64,000 nt of DNA from JAXMCI01 sp046349435 (GCA_046349435.1 JAXMCI010000001.1:1-64000); one strand, 5' to 3'. Counted from the stretch's first letter, positions 35,754 to 46,067 are shown. The notes: generated by a model from the letters alone, not told the origin. Numbers and translations: made by a program.

Positions 35754-36695
35754 CTACTTCACCAGCCCGGTCTCGCGGTAGTAGCGCTCGGCGCCGGGAT
35801 GCAGCGGGATCGGCAGGGCGTGCAGCGCGCGGTCGAGCGCGATCTCCTTGGCCGCGGCATGGGCGGCGCGCAGCTCGCCGAGATGCTGGAACATCAGCTT
35901 GGTCATCTGGTAGGCGAGCTCGTCGCTGACCCCGGCATGGGTGACCAGGATGTTGACGATCGCCGCGGTCGGCACGTCGGCGTCCTGCTTCGCATAGGTC
36001 CCGGCCGGGATGCTGGCCGCGACATAGGAGGGATCGCCGATCCGGGCGACCACGTCCGGCGGGATCGGCACGACGACGATGTCGACGGCGCTGGCGAGGT
36101 CGCGGATCGAGGCGACGCCGAGCCCGGCCGACTGCAGGGTGGCGTCGAGCTGGCGGTTCTTCATCAGCTCGACCGACTCGGCGAAGGGCAGGTACTCGAC
36201 CTTGCCGAGATCGTCATAGCCGAGCCCGGCCGCCTTCAATACCGCGCGCGCGTTGATCTCGGTGCCCGACTTGGGCGCCCCGACCGAAACCCGCTTGCCC
36301 TTGAGGTCGGCCAGGCTGCGGATGCCGGAATCGGCGCTCGCCACCAGCTGGATGTAGTTGGGATAGAGCGCGGCGATGGCGCGCAGCTTGTCCAGCTTCT
36401 GCTTGAAGCCGGCATCGGCGTTGCCGCTCCAGGCGAGCGTCACCGAGTCGCCGAGCGCGAAGGCGACCTCGCCGCGGCCCTGCTGCAGCAGGTTGAGGTT
36501 CTCCACCGAGGCCTTGGTCGCCTGCACCGTGACCTTGGCGTCCGGGATGCCCTCGCCGTAGATCTTGCTGAGCGCGACGCCGAGCGGGTAGTAGACGCCG
36601 CTGGTGCCGCCGGTCAGCACGTTGACGAACTCCTCCGCACGGGCCGCGCCCGCCAGCGCCAGGAGAATGATCAGGCTCGCCGCAATCCGCCGCAT
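35754..36695 (-). CDS. TAXI-family TRAP transporter solute receptor
   Basis: 313 residues, ATG 36695 after GGAGAGGG. Sec signal (IAASLIILLALAGAARA), then the TAXI signature VNVLTGGTSGVYYPLGVALSKIYGEGIPDAKVTVQATKASVENLNLLQQGRGEVAFALGDS. Periplasmic binding protein that hands its ligand to the fused permease. The three-gene order receptor, permease, DUF1850 forms one operon. It is divergent from the cox cluster with 120 bp between. Confidence 0.95.
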   Translation of the reverse strand: MRRIAASLIILLALAGAARAEEFVNVLTGGTSGVYYPLGVALSKIYGEGIPDAKVTVQATKASVENLNLLQQGRGEVAFALGDSVTLAWSGNADAGFKQKLDKLRAIAALYPNYIQLVASADSGIRSLADLKGKRVSVGAPKSGTEINARAVLKAAGLGYDDLGKVEYLPFAESVELMKNRQLDATLQSAGLGVASIRDLASAVDIVVVPIPPDVVARIGDPSYVAASIPAGTYAKQDADVPTAAIVNILVTHAGVSDELAYQMTKLMFQHLGELRAAHAAAKEIALDRALHALPIPLHPGAERYYRETGLVK

Positions 36696-36815
36696 GGGGG
36701 TCCCTCTCCGCTGCCGGTCGACAGGCCGGCACCGTAGCGCGCCGGACCGCGAGGCGCCAACCACTGCCGCGAAGAGCCGTTGCCCGCGGGCCGGCCCGGG
36801 CGCTAGGTTGCCGCC

Positions 36816-37544
36816 ATGGACATGACCGGCGAAGTCCGCATCCCCGCGCCGCGCGAGGCGGTGTGGCGGGCGCTCAACGACCCCGAGATCCTCAAGCAGT
36901 GCATCCCGGGCTGCGAGGAGGTCGACAAGACCTCCGACACCGAGTTCACCGCCAAGGTCACCGCCAAGGTCGGGCCGGTCAAGGCACGCTTCGGCGGCAA
37001 GGTCACGATGAGCGACCTCGACCCGCCGAACGGCTACAAGATCTCCGGCGAGGGCCAGGGCGGCGCGGCCGGCTTCGCCAAGGGCGGCGCCGACGTCAGG
37101 CTGCTGCCGGACGAGAGCGGCCAGGGAACCCTGCTGCGCTACGAGGTCCACGCCGCGGTCGGCGGCAAGCTGGCCCAGATCGGCTCGCGCCTGATCGACG
37201 GCACGGCGCGCAAGATGGCGGAGGAGTTCTTCGCCGCCTTTGCCCGCGCCGTCACCGCCGGCGCCGCGCCCGCGCCGGAGGCCGCGCCACCCGAATCACG
37301 GCACCCGCCCGAGCCGGCGGCCCCGCCCGAGCCGCCGGCCGCGCCGGCGGTCGCCGCCCCGGTGGCCGGCGCCGCGCCCTCCGTCGCCGCCGTGCCGCCG
37401 CCGGCCCCGCCCTGCCCCGCGGCGGCCGCCCCGGCCCCTGCCGGCGCCGCCGCCGCCCGCGGCGGCGGGCTGCCGCCCTGGGCCTGGGTCGGCGGCCTGA
37501 TCGTCATCGTCCTCATCCTGCTCGCCATTTTCGGCCGCGGCTGA
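36816..37544 (+). CDS. coxG: CoxG-like SRPBCC protein with C-terminal membrane anchor
   Basis: 242 residues. Residues 1-145 form the CO dehydrogenase subunit G family START-like domain: MTGEVRIPAPREAVWRALNDPEILKQCIPGCEEV and FTAKVTAKVGPVKARFGGKV are diagnostic. A ~60-residue Pro/Ala linker follows, then a single TM helix (WVGGLIVIVLILLAIF, about 222-239). CoxG proteins help recruit CODH to the cytoplasmic membrane; the anchor fits. It begins the cox cluster, 136 bp before coxS. Confidence 0.92.
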   Translation: MDMTGEVRIPAPREAVWRALNDPEILKQCIPGCEEVDKTSDTEFTAKVTAKVGPVKARFGGKVTMSDLDPPNGYKISGEGQGGAAGFAKGGADVRLLPDESGQGTLLRYEVHAAVGGKLAQIGSRLIDGTARKMAEEFFAAFARAVTAGAAPAPEAAPPESRHPPEPAAPPEPPAAPAVAAPVAGAAPSVAAVPPPAPPCPAAAAPAPAGAAAARGGGLPPWAWVGGLIVIVLILLAIFGRG

Positions 37545-37680
37545 GGGCCGCCCGGGAGCCCGGCGGAGCCGCTTCGGCCTTGACCTTGGCGGAGCCGGCG
37601 TTCAACTATGCGCGCCATCACGGTTGCCGCGCGGCCCGTGAGTGCATGCTGTCGCGCGGTTCTTCTTAGGGAGGGAAGGG

Positions 37681-38146
<466 letters not shown>

Positions 38147-38154
<8 letters not shown>

Positions 38155-40510
38155 TACGGGAATCGGCGCGGCCGTCCGCCGCAAGGAGGATTATCGCTTC
38201 CTCACCGGCCAGGGCCACTATGTCGACGACATCAGCCGGCCGGGCCAGCTCTACGCCTGGTTCCTGCGCTCGCCGCACGCCCATGCGACGATCACCCGGA
38301 TCGACGTCTCCAAGGCGCGCAAGGCGCCGGGCGTGGTCGCGGTCTTCACGGGCGCCGACGCGGTCGCCGACAAGATCGGCGGCCCGATCTGCGGCTGGGT
38401 GGTCAAGGACAAGAACGGCAACCCGCACAAGGCGCCGGCCCATCCGGTGCTGGCGGTCGACACGGTGCGCTATGTCGGCGACCATGTCGCAGCGGTCATC
38501 GCCGAGAGCCCGGCGGCGGCGCGCGATGCCGGCGAGGCGATCGAGGTCGAGTACCAGGTCAAGCCGGCAGTGGTCGACACCGGCAAGGCGCTGCAGCCCG
38601 GCGCCCCGCAGGTCCATGCCGACGTCCCCGGCAACCTCTGCTACGACTGGGAGCTGGGCGACGGCGCGGCGACGGCCGCGGCCTTCGCCAAGGCGGCCCA
38701 CGTCACCAAGCTCGACCTGGTGAACAACCGGCTCATCCCCAACGCGATGGAGCCGCGCGCGGCGCTCGGCGACTACGACGCCGGCTCAGACCAGCTGACC
38801 TGCTGGAGCACCAGCCAGAACCCGCACGTGCTGCGGCTGATCCTCTGCGCCTTCATCCTCGGGCTGCCCGAGCACAAGGTGCGCGTCATTGCGCCCGATG
38901 TCGGCGGCGGCTTCGGCTCGAAGATCTTCTGCTACTCCGACGAGGTACTCTGCTGCTGGGCGTCGAAGAAGCTCAAGCGGCCGGTGAAGTGGACGGCCGA
39001 GCGCAGCGAGGCCTTCCTCAGCGACGCCCACGGTCGCGACCACGTCACCCACGCCGAGCTGGCGATGGACAAGGACGGCAAGTTCCTCGGCCTCAAGGTC
39101 GAGACGATCGCCTGCATGGGCGCCTATCTCTCGACCTTCGCGACCGCCGTGCCGACCTATCTCTACGGCACCCTGCTCGCCGGCCAGTACACCACCCCGG
39201 CGATCCACGTCTCGGTCAAGGCCGCCTTCACCAACACCGCGCCCGTCGACGCCTATCGCGGCGCCGGGCGGCCCGAGGCGACCTTCGTCATCGAGCGGCT
39301 GGTCGAGGCGGCGGCCCGCGAGCTGAAGCTCGACCCGGCCGAGCTGCGCCGGCGCAACTTCGTCAAGCCGGACCAGTTCCCCTACCAGACGCCGGTGGCG
39401 CTGACCTACGACTCGGGCAACTACGATGCGACGCTCGACGCCGCCCTGAAGCTGATCGACTACAGCAACTTCCCGGCGCGCCGGGCGGAGTCGCAGAAGA
39501 AGGGCAAGCTGCGCGGCATCGGGCTGTCGGCCTATATCGAGGCGTGCGGCCTGGCGCCCTCGGCGGTGGTCGGCTCGCTCGGCGCCGGCGTCGGCCAGTG
39601 GGAATCGGCGCAGATCCGCTTCAACGCCACCGGCAGCGTGCTGGTCTATACCGGCTCGCACAGCCACGGCCAGAGCCACGAGACGACCTTCGCCCAGGTC
39701 GTCTCCGACAAGCTCGGCATCCCGATCGAGAACATCGAGGTGATCCACGGCGACACCGAGAAGGTACCGATGGGCATGGGCACCTACGGCTCGCGCAGCC
39801 TCGCGGTCGGCGGCTCGGCCCTGACCAAGGCGGCCGACAAGCTGATCGCCAAGGGCCGCAAGATCGCCGCGCACCTGATGGAGGCCGCGGTCGACGACAT
39901 CACCTACACCGGCGGCGTCTTCCGGGTCGCCGGCACCGACAAGACCAAGACCATGGCCGAGGTGGCCTTCGCCGCCTACGTGCCGTTCAACTACCCGGCC
40001 GACCTCGAGCCCGGCTTCGAGGAATCGGCCTTCTACGATCCCAGCAACTTCACCTACCCGGCGGGCGTCCACATCGCCGAGGTGGAGATCGATCCGGAGA
40101 CCGGCATCGTCCAGGTCGTCGACTGGGCGGCGGTCGACGATTTCGGCAACGTCGTCAACCCGATGGTGGTCGAGGGCCAGGTCCATGGCGGCATCGCCCA
40201 GGGCATCGGCCAGGCGCTGCTCGAGCGCTGCGTCTACGACGCGGAGAGCGGGCAGCTGCTGACGGGCTCCTACATGGACTACGCCATGCCCCGGGCCGAC
40301 GATTTGCCGAGCTTCCGCGTCGGGCTCACCCACACCCCCTGCCCGCACAATCCGCTCGGGGTGAAGGGCTGCGGTGAGGCCGGCGCGATCGCCTCGCCGG
40401 CGGCGCTGATCAACGCCATCACCGACGCGCTCGGGATCAAGCACATCGACATGCCGGCGACGCCGGAGAAGGTCTGGCAGGCGGCACAACGCCGCCAGGC
40501 CGCGGAATAG
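38147..40510 (+). CDS. coxL: CO dehydrogenase-like large subunit, form II
   Basis: 787 residues of the molybdopterin-cytosine-dinucleotide hydroxylase family: Ald_Xan_dh_C at 15-130 and Mo-binding domain from about 145. The active-site loop reads AYRGAGR (about residues 368-374), the form II motif; form I, which has proven CO oxidation, reads AYXCSFR with the Cu-binding Cys. GVKGCGEAGAI (about 741) carries the catalytic base Glu. Form II enzymes may oxidise other carbonyl or aromatic compounds and their activity with CO is doubtful, so the substrate is open. Confidence 0.95.
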
Positions 40511-40520
40511 GGAGGATCCC

Positions 40521-41312
40521 ATGCACGACTTCGCCTATCACCGCCCGACCTCGCTCGCCGACGCGCTGTCGGCGATCCGCGCCGGCGGCGACGCCAAGCT
40601 GGTGGCCGGGGGGATGACGCTGATCCCGACCATGAAGCAGCGGCTGGCCAGCCCGTCGGACCTGGTCGATCTCGGCGGCGTCGCCGAGCTCAAGGGCATC
40701 CGCAGCGAGGGCGGCGGCCTGGTCGTCGGCGCGATGACGACCCACGCCGCGGTCGCCGGCTCGTCGCTCGTCCAGCAGACCATCCCGGCCCTGGCCAAGC
40801 TGGCCGGCCTGATCGGCGACCCGCAGGTCCGCAACCGCGGCACCATCGGCGGCTCGGTCGCCAACAACGACCCGGCGGCCGACTACCCGGCCGCGCTGGT
40901 CGGGCTTGGCGCGACGATCAAGACCGACCACCGCTCGATTGCGGCCGACGACTTCTTCCAGGGCCTGTTCAGCACCGCCCTGGAGGATGGCGAGATCGTC
41001 ACCGCCGTCAGCTTCCCGAAGCCGGAGCGGGCCGCCTACGTCAAGTTCCGCAACCCGGCCTCGCGCTACGCGATGGTCGGCGTCTTCGTCGCCAAGACCG
41101 GCGGCGGGGTGCGCGTCGCGGTGACCGGGGCGGGCCCGGGCGTCTTCCGCGTCCCGGCCATGGAGAAGGCGCTCGCCGCCTCCTTCACCGCCGACGCGAT
41201 CAAGTCGATCACGGTTCCCGCCGACAACCTCAACAGCGACATCCACGGCAGTGCCGCCTATCGCGCGCATCTGGTCGGCGTGATCGCACGGCGGGCCGTC
41301 GCCGCCGCCTGA
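40521..41312 (+). CDS. coxM: CO dehydrogenase-like medium (FAD) subunit
   Basis: 263 residues. FAD-binding signatures KLVAGGMTLIPTMKQR (about 30-45) and IGDPQVRNRGTIGGSVANNDPAADYP (about 98-123), with the CODH_FAD C-terminal domain after 165. Passes electrons from the CoxS clusters to quinone. Ten bp after coxL and preceded by GGGAGGA. Confidence 0.95.
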   Translation: MHDFAYHRPTSLADALSAIRAGGDAKLVAGGMTLIPTMKQRLASPSDLVDLGGVAELKGIRSEGGGLVVGAMTTHAAVAGSSLVQQTIPALAKLAGLIGDPQVRNRGTIGGSVANNDPAADYPAALVGLGATIKTDHRSIAADDFFQGLFSTALEDGEIVTAVSFPKPERAAYVKFRNPASRYAMVGVFVAKTGGGVRVAVTGAGPGVFRVPAMEKALAASFTADAIKSITVPADNLNSDIHGSAAYRAHLVGVIARRAVAAA

Positions 41313-41450
41313 CGCACCGGTCTGACCCACCGGCCATCGCGGCCGCCGCGCTGTGATCTCATGCCCGCTCCGCCCGGCGGGAGAGGGGTTCTTCATTTCG
41401 CCGTGCCGCCGCATGGCGTTTGCGCCGGCAAGCCCTTCGCTCGGCCGGCG

Positions 41451-44393
41451 ATGACCGACCCTGCCCTGCCCGCCGCCGGCGACGAGCCGCCGCCGCGCCG
41501 GCCACGCCGCTGGCTCGCCGGGCTCGCCCTGCTGCTGGCCCTGCTGGTCGGGCTCTGGCTGGCCCTGCCCGGAATCGCCGGCGCCTGGCTGCGCAGCGAG
41601 CTCGCGGCCGCCGGCCTGCCCAGCCCGCGCCTGGCCGTCGCCTCGATCGGGCTGCACCGCGCCACCATCGTCGGGCTGCAGCTCGGCACCGACGACGAGG
41701 TCACCGTCGACAAGGTGGTGGTGATCTACGATCCGGCGGCGCTGCTCGCCGGGCGCGTGCGGCGGCTGGACCTGCGCGGCGTCCACCTCAAGGCCAGCCT
41801 GGACAGCGGCCGCCTGTCGCTCGGCAGCGTCGATCGGGCGCTCGCCGCGAGCGGCCATGGGCCAGGCGGCGCAGCATTGCCGCCGCAGCTCTCGATCGGC
41901 GAGGGCGTGCTGTCGCTGAAGCTCCCCGGGGGCCTGCTCGCCGCATCCTTCAGCGGCGAGTTCGATCAGGTCGCCGACGCCCGGCTGACCGGGCAGCTCG
42001 GCATCGGCGGCACGCTGGCCATCGGCGACTTCGCCACGCAGCTCTCCGGCCGGCTCGAGGCGGTGCTCGGCGGCGCGGTCCCCACCCTCTCGCTGCAGCT
42101 CGACCTCGCCGATCCCCACTACGGCGATGCCCGCTTCGCGCCGGGCCAGCTCAAGCTCGTCAACCAGTCCGAGGGCGGCAGCTTCGAGCTGCATCTCGGC
42201 GGTCCTGCCGATCCCTTCGAGCTGGCCGCCACCGGCCGGCTGTCGCGGCCGGCCGGGCAGCTCGCCGTCACCGGCCAGGTGGCGCTCGGCGCCAAGCCCG
42301 GCGCGCCAGTCTGGGCGCTGCTCGGGCTGCCGCCGCCGGAGCGCGGCAGCCTGGCCCTGAACGCCGACCTGGAGGGCGCCCTCCCCGCCGCCACGCTCGA
42401 CTGGCGCCAGGCCCGGTGGAGCGGAACGCTGGGCGCGCAGCTCGATCACGTCAATTGGCCGGGGCTGGCCGCCGGGGCCACTGGCACCGCCCGCCTCGCG
42501 CTGCATGGCAACGGCCCCGCCGCGACCATCAGCCTGCCGGAGGATCTCCGCCTGGAGGCATCGCTCGACGACGAGCCGCTGCAGGCGATGCCGCCGGCGC
42601 TGCGCGCGCTGCTCGGCGGGCCGCTCGCCGCCACGCTGCGGGCGGGCAGCCTCGCGACGCTCGACGCCGACGCCGCGATGCCGCTCTCCCTGTCGCTGTC
42701 GGCGGCACTCGCGCGCGGCGAGACCACGCTCACCTGCGACCTCAACGGCGTCGCCGACCAGGCCTCGTTCAAGGGCGATGTCGCCGCGCAGCTGGTGCTG
42801 CCGCGTGCCTCGGCGGGTCCGCTGTCGGTCGGCGACGTGGCCATCGATGTCGCCGGCGCGCTGGCCGTCGACCAGGCCGGGCTGCAGCTGCGGCTGGCCG
42901 ACGGTCACCGTATTTCCGCCCGGCGGCTCGGCCTCGGCGGCGTCGGTGCCGGTCTCGACAACCTCGTGCTGCCGCTGCAGCCCGGCCCGGAGCCGCTGCT
43001 CTCGGTCGCCTGGTCGCCGGCCGGTCCTAAGGTCCGGCACAGCGTGATCGTCGGGCCGGCCAGGCTCGCCGGCCTGCGGCTGGCCGCGCTGCCGCAGGGC
43101 CCCGTCGACATCGCCTGGCAGGCGCTCAGCAGCAACGGCGAGAGCGCCGGCGCCGGCTATGCCACCACCCTGGCGCTGAGCGGCGCCTCCATCGCCCTGC
43201 CGAAGGCGCGGCTGACCGCCTCCGGCATCGCGGCGACGGCAACGCTGGCCGCCGACGGCCGGTTGCAGGGCACCCTGCAGGGCCTGCGCCTGGTCGACGC
43301 CTCGAGCCCGCCGGCCTTCGTGCCGCTGCGGCTGCAGGGCAGCGCCGCGCTCGCCGGCACGCGGCTCGACTTCAAGGCCCAGCTCGCCGACGAGGGCAAC
43401 CGTCTGAAGCTGGGCATCGCCGGCCAGCACGACCTCGCCGGCGGCGCCGGCAGCGCCTCGGTCTCGGCGCCGCCGCTGGTGTTCGCGACCGGCGGCCTGC
43501 AGCCGCGCGACCTCAGCCCGGCCTTCGGCCGGATCTTGCAGGAGGTGGCGGGCACGCTCGGCATCAGCGGCAAGATCAACTGGAAACCAGGTACTTCGAG
43601 CAGCAACCTCAAGCTTGCAATCAAGAATTTCTCGGGAATTGCGCCGAACGTGGCGCTGCAGCAGGTGAACGGCGTCGTCGCCTTCGACCGGATCTGGCCG
43701 CCGACCACGCCGCCGCACCAGCAGCTCGCCGCGGCGCTGGCCGATGTCGGGCTGCCGCTCACCGACGTGCTGGTCGACTTCCAGCTGCTGCCCGGCCCGG
43801 CGCTGGCGATCGGCGGCGGCAGCCTGAAGCTGGCCGGCGGCGACGTGCGGCTCGAGCCCATCCAGGTCGGGGGACAGGCCGGCGGCAAGGCTGCCGGCGC
43901 GCCCGAGCTTCGCCTGCCCGAGCTTCGCCTGAAGGTGAATGGCCTCGACCTGCAGCAGCTCCTGGCGCTGGCCACCATCGAAGGGCTCGACGGCACCGGC
44001 AGCCTGTCCGGCGAGATCCCGCTGCGGCTGGACCCGGCCGGCATCGTGGTCAGGGACGGCCGGCTCGCCGCCGCCGGACCCGGGCGCCTCAGCTACGCGC
44101 CCGGCAAGCCGCCGGCCGCGTTGCAAGGGGGCGGGGAAAGCGTTAGCTTGGCTCTCGGCGCGCTGACCGACTTCCGCTACGACGAGCTGCGCGCGACCCT
44201 CGACCGCGACGCCGGCGGCGAGGTCAGGATCGGCATGCATGTCCGCGGGAAAAATCCGAGCTTCTACAATGGTTATCCCGTCGAGCTCAACTTCACTCTC
44301 AGCGGCCAGCTCGACCGGATCCTGCGCCGCGGGCTGGCCGGCTACCGGATCCCGGACAGCATCCGGGAGAAGCTCTCGACGTTCGGCCAGTAG
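41451..44393 (+). CDS. ydbH: YdbH-family intermembrane phospholipid transport protein
   Basis: 980 residues from ATG 41451. One N-terminal TM anchor (WLAGLALLLALLVGLWLALPGIAGAWL, about 22-48), then a long repetitive periplasmic beta-structure (AsmA/TamB-like) ending with the conserved C-terminal ELNFTLSGQLDRILRRGLAGYRIPDSIREKL. YdbH spans the periplasm and moves phospholipid between membranes with YnbE and YdbL; here all three genes follow in order. Its location between coxM and coxD is unusual. The stop TAG overlaps the proposed ynbE start. Confidence 0.88.
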   Translation: MTDPALPAAGDEPPPRRPRRWLAGLALLLALLVGLWLALPGIAGAWLRSELAAAGLPSPRLAVASIGLHRATIVGLQLGTDDEVTVDKVVVIYDPAALLAGRVRRLDLRGVHLKASLDSGRLSLGSVDRALAASGHGPGGAALPPQLSIGEGVLSLKLPGGLLAASFSGEFDQVADARLTGQLGIGGTLAIGDFATQLSGRLEAVLGGAVPTLSLQLDLADPHYGDARFAPGQLKLVNQSEGGSFELHLGGPADPFELAATGRLSRPAGQLAVTGQVALGAKPGAPVWALLGLPPPERGSLALNADLEGALPAATLDWRQARWSGTLGAQLDHVNWPGLAAGATGTARLALHGNGPAATISLPEDLRLEASLDDEPLQAMPPALRALLGGPLAATLRAGSLATLDADAAMPLSLSLSAALARGETTLTCDLNGVADQASFKGDVAAQLVLPRASAGPLSVGDVAIDVAGALAVDQAGLQLRLADGHRISARRLGLGGVGAGLDNLVLPLQPGPEPLLSVAWSPAGPKVRHSVIVGPARLAGLRLAALPQGPVDIAWQALSSNGESAGAGYATTLALSGASIALPKARLTASGIAATATLAADGRLQGTLQGLRLVDASSPPAFVPLRLQGSAALAGTRLDFKAQLADEGNRLKLGIAGQHDLAGGAGSASVSAPPLVFATGGLQPRDLSPAFGRILQEVAGTLGISGKINWKPGTSSSNLKLAIKNFSGIAPNVALQQVNGVVAFDRIWPPTTPPHQQLAAALADVGLPLTDVLVDFQLLPGPALAIGGGSLKLAGGDVRLEPIQVGGQAGGKAAGAPELRLPELRLKVNGLDLQQLLALATIEGLDGTGSLSGEIPLRLDPAGIVVRDGRLAAAGPGRLSYAPGKPPAALQGGGESVSLALGALTDFRYDELRATLDRDAGGEVRIGMHVRGKNPSFYNGYPVELNFTLSGQLDRILRRGLAGYRIPDSIREKLSTFGQ

Positions 44394-44568
44394 TGCGGCG
44401 GCGCTGCTCCTGGGCGGGTTGCTCGCCGCCTGCCAGCCGACCGTGAAGGTCGAGGCGCCGGACAAGCCGATCGTCATCAATCTGAACGTCAAGATCGAGC
44501 AGGAAGTCCGTGTGAAGATTGACAAAGACGTCGAGAATCTCGTGACCTCAAACCCAGACCTGTTCTGA
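44393..44568 (+). CDS. ynbE: YnbE-family lipoprotein (start region uncertain)
   Basis: The C-terminal core LLLGGLLAACQPTVKVEAPDKPIVINLNVKIEQEVRVKIDKDVENLV is unmistakably YnbE: lipobox LAAC followed by the TVKVEAP and INLNVKIE strands. In the literal sequence this frame has no ATG/GTG close upstream. GTG 44393, overlapping the ydbH stop, lies one register away, and one missing base in CGGCGGCG would join it as M-R-R-x-LLLGG. YnbE forms a beta-stacked assembly with the C-terminus of YdbH in the outer membrane. Confidence 0.8.
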
Positions 44569-44570
44569 CC

Positions 44571-44936
44571 ATGACCCGCTTCTCCTCCCGCCTCGCCCGG
44601 GCCGGCCGCTGGCTGGCCGCCCTGCTGCTGGTCGTCGGGCTCGCCGGCCTGGCGCCACGCCCTGCCGCGGCCTCGCCGCTCGAGGATGCCAAGAAGGCGG
44701 GGCTGGTCGGCGAGCAGCCCGACGGCTATGTCGGCCTGGTCACCGGCAACGCGCCGGCCAACGTCGTGGCGCTGGTCCGCGAGGTGAATGCCAAGCGCCG
44801 CACCGCCTACCAGCAGATCGCCACCCAGAAGGCGATCCCCATCGAGGACGTCGCGGCGCTGGCCGCCGAGAAGGTCTACGCCCTGGCGCAGCCCGGCGAA
44901 TACCTGTTGATCAACGGCAAGTGGGCGCGCAAATAG
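44571..44936 (+). CDS. ydbL: YdbL-family (DUF1318) periplasmic protein
   Basis: 121 residues with a Sec signal (WLAALLLVVGLAGLAPRPAAA). The DUF1318 core is AKKAGLVGEQPDGYVGLV ... VREVNAKRRTAYQQIATQKAIPIEDVAALAAEKVYALAQPGEYLLINGKW. YdbL acts as a chaperone-like regulator of the YdbH-YnbE bridge. It begins 2 bp after the ynbE stop. Confidence 0.93.
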   Translation: MTRFSSRLARAGRWLAALLLVVGLAGLAPRPAAASPLEDAKKAGLVGEQPDGYVGLVTGNAPANVVALVREVNAKRRTAYQQIATQKAIPIEDVAALAAEKVYALAQPGEYLLINGKWARK

Positions 44937-45021
44937 GGCGTCGAGTCGCCCGCCGCACAGCCCCGCCCCCAGCCGCGCGCCGCCACGCCGGAGCCGGCGC
45001 CCGCCTGCCCCCCGAGGTCCG

Positions 45022-45939
45022 ATGCCCGCCCTTCCCGCCTCCGTCGACGAGACGCTCGCCCTGCTGCAGCGCGGCGACTACGTCGCCGACCGCAGCCTCG
45101 CCACCGCCCTCTATCTCGCGCTGCGCCGCGGCCGCCCGCTCTTCCTCGAGGGCGAGGCCGGCGTCGGCAAGACCGAGATCGCCAAGGTGCTGGCGGCGAC
45201 GCTCGGCCGCCGGCTGGTCCGCCTGCAGTGCTACGAGGGGCTCGACGTGGCCTCGGCGGTCTATGAGTGGAACTACGCCCGGCAGATGATCGAGATCCGG
45301 CTGGCCGAGGCGAGCGGCGACAGCAACCGCCAGACGCTGGGCGAGGACCTCTTCTCCGAGCGCTTCCTGATCAAGCGGCCCCTGCTGCAGGCGCTGGAGC
45401 CGGATGTCGGCGGCGCGCCCGTCCTGCTGATCGACGAGCTCGACCGCACCGACGAGCCGTTCGAGGCCTTCCTGCTCGAGGTGCTCTCCGACTTCCAGAT
45501 CACCATCCCGGAGATCGGCACGATCCGAGCCGCCGAGCCGCCGGTGGTGATCATCACCTCCAACCGGACCCGCGAGATCCACGACGCGCTGAAGCGCCGC
45601 TGCTTCTACTACTGGGTCGACTATCCCGACGCCCAGCGCGAGCTCGAGATCCTGCGCGTCAAGGTGCCGGGCGCGGCCGAGACGCTGGCCCGCCAGGTCG
45701 TCGCCTTCGTGCAGAAGCTGCGCCAGAAGGACCTCTTCAAGCTGCCCGGCATCGCCGAGACGATCGACTGGGCGGAAGCGCTGATCCAGCTCGACAAGGT
45801 GGCGCTCGACCCGCGCGCCATCGACGACACGCTGGGCGTGCTGCTCAAGTACCAGGACGACATCGCCAAGATCCGCGGCAGCGAGGCCGCCCTCCTGCTG
45901 GACCAGCTCAAGGCCGAGCTCGCCGCCGCGCCGCGCTGA
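45022..45939 (+). CDS. coxD: MoxR-type AAA+ ATPase, CoxD
   Basis: 305 residues. Walker A GEAGVGKT (44-51), Walker B LLIDELDR, sensor TSNRTREI, and the AAA_5/MoxR arrangement. In Oligotropha CoxD works with the VWA protein CoxE to mature the CODH active site (CuSMoO2 centre); the same pair accompanies form II enzymes. Cytoplasmic or membrane-associated. Next gene coxE is 157 bp away, with a dispersed repeat between them. Confidence 0.93.
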   Translation: MPALPASVDETLALLQRGDYVADRSLATALYLALRRGRPLFLEGEAGVGKTEIAKVLAATLGRRLVRLQCYEGLDVASAVYEWNYARQMIEIRLAEASGDSNRQTLGEDLFSERFLIKRPLLQALEPDVGGAPVLLIDELDRTDEPFEAFLLEVLSDFQITIPEIGTIRAAEPPVVIITSNRTREIHDALKRRCFYYWVDYPDAQRELEILRVKVPGAAETLARQVVAFVQKLRQKDLFKLPGIAETIDWAEALIQLDKVALDPRAIDDTLGVLLKYQDDIAKIRGSEAALLLDQLKAELAAAPR

Positions 45940-45993
45940 GGCGGGAGCTCATGGGCCCGATTGTCTTGACACCTTGCCGGCTACCCCCAGCCT

Positions 45994-46067
45994 TGTCATG
46001 CCCGGGCTTGACCCGGGCATCCAGCTTGCGGCTGCCATGGATTGCCGGGTCAAGCCCGGCAATGACA
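45994..46067. repeat. Dispersed paired-hairpin (REP-like) element
   Basis: Two arms begin and end with TGTCATGCCCGGGC and GCCCGGCAATGACA. Each arm is itself a hairpin: GCCCGGG-CTTGA-CCCGGGC (about 46000-46018) and TTGCCGGG-TCAAG-CCCGGCAA (46042-46062). Together they can also form one long cruciform. Elements with this TGTCAT...CCGGGCTTGACCCGG consensus are abundant in many alphaproteobacterial genomes. It separates coxD from coxE. Confidence 0.85.

Noticed and set aside
40437..44525. 1362-codon minus-strand open frame opposite coxM and ydbH
   Set aside because: GC-rich codon bias on the real strand leaves antisense frames open; the translation is low-complexity Arg/Gly/Ala/Gln with no domain, while the plus strand has clear families.
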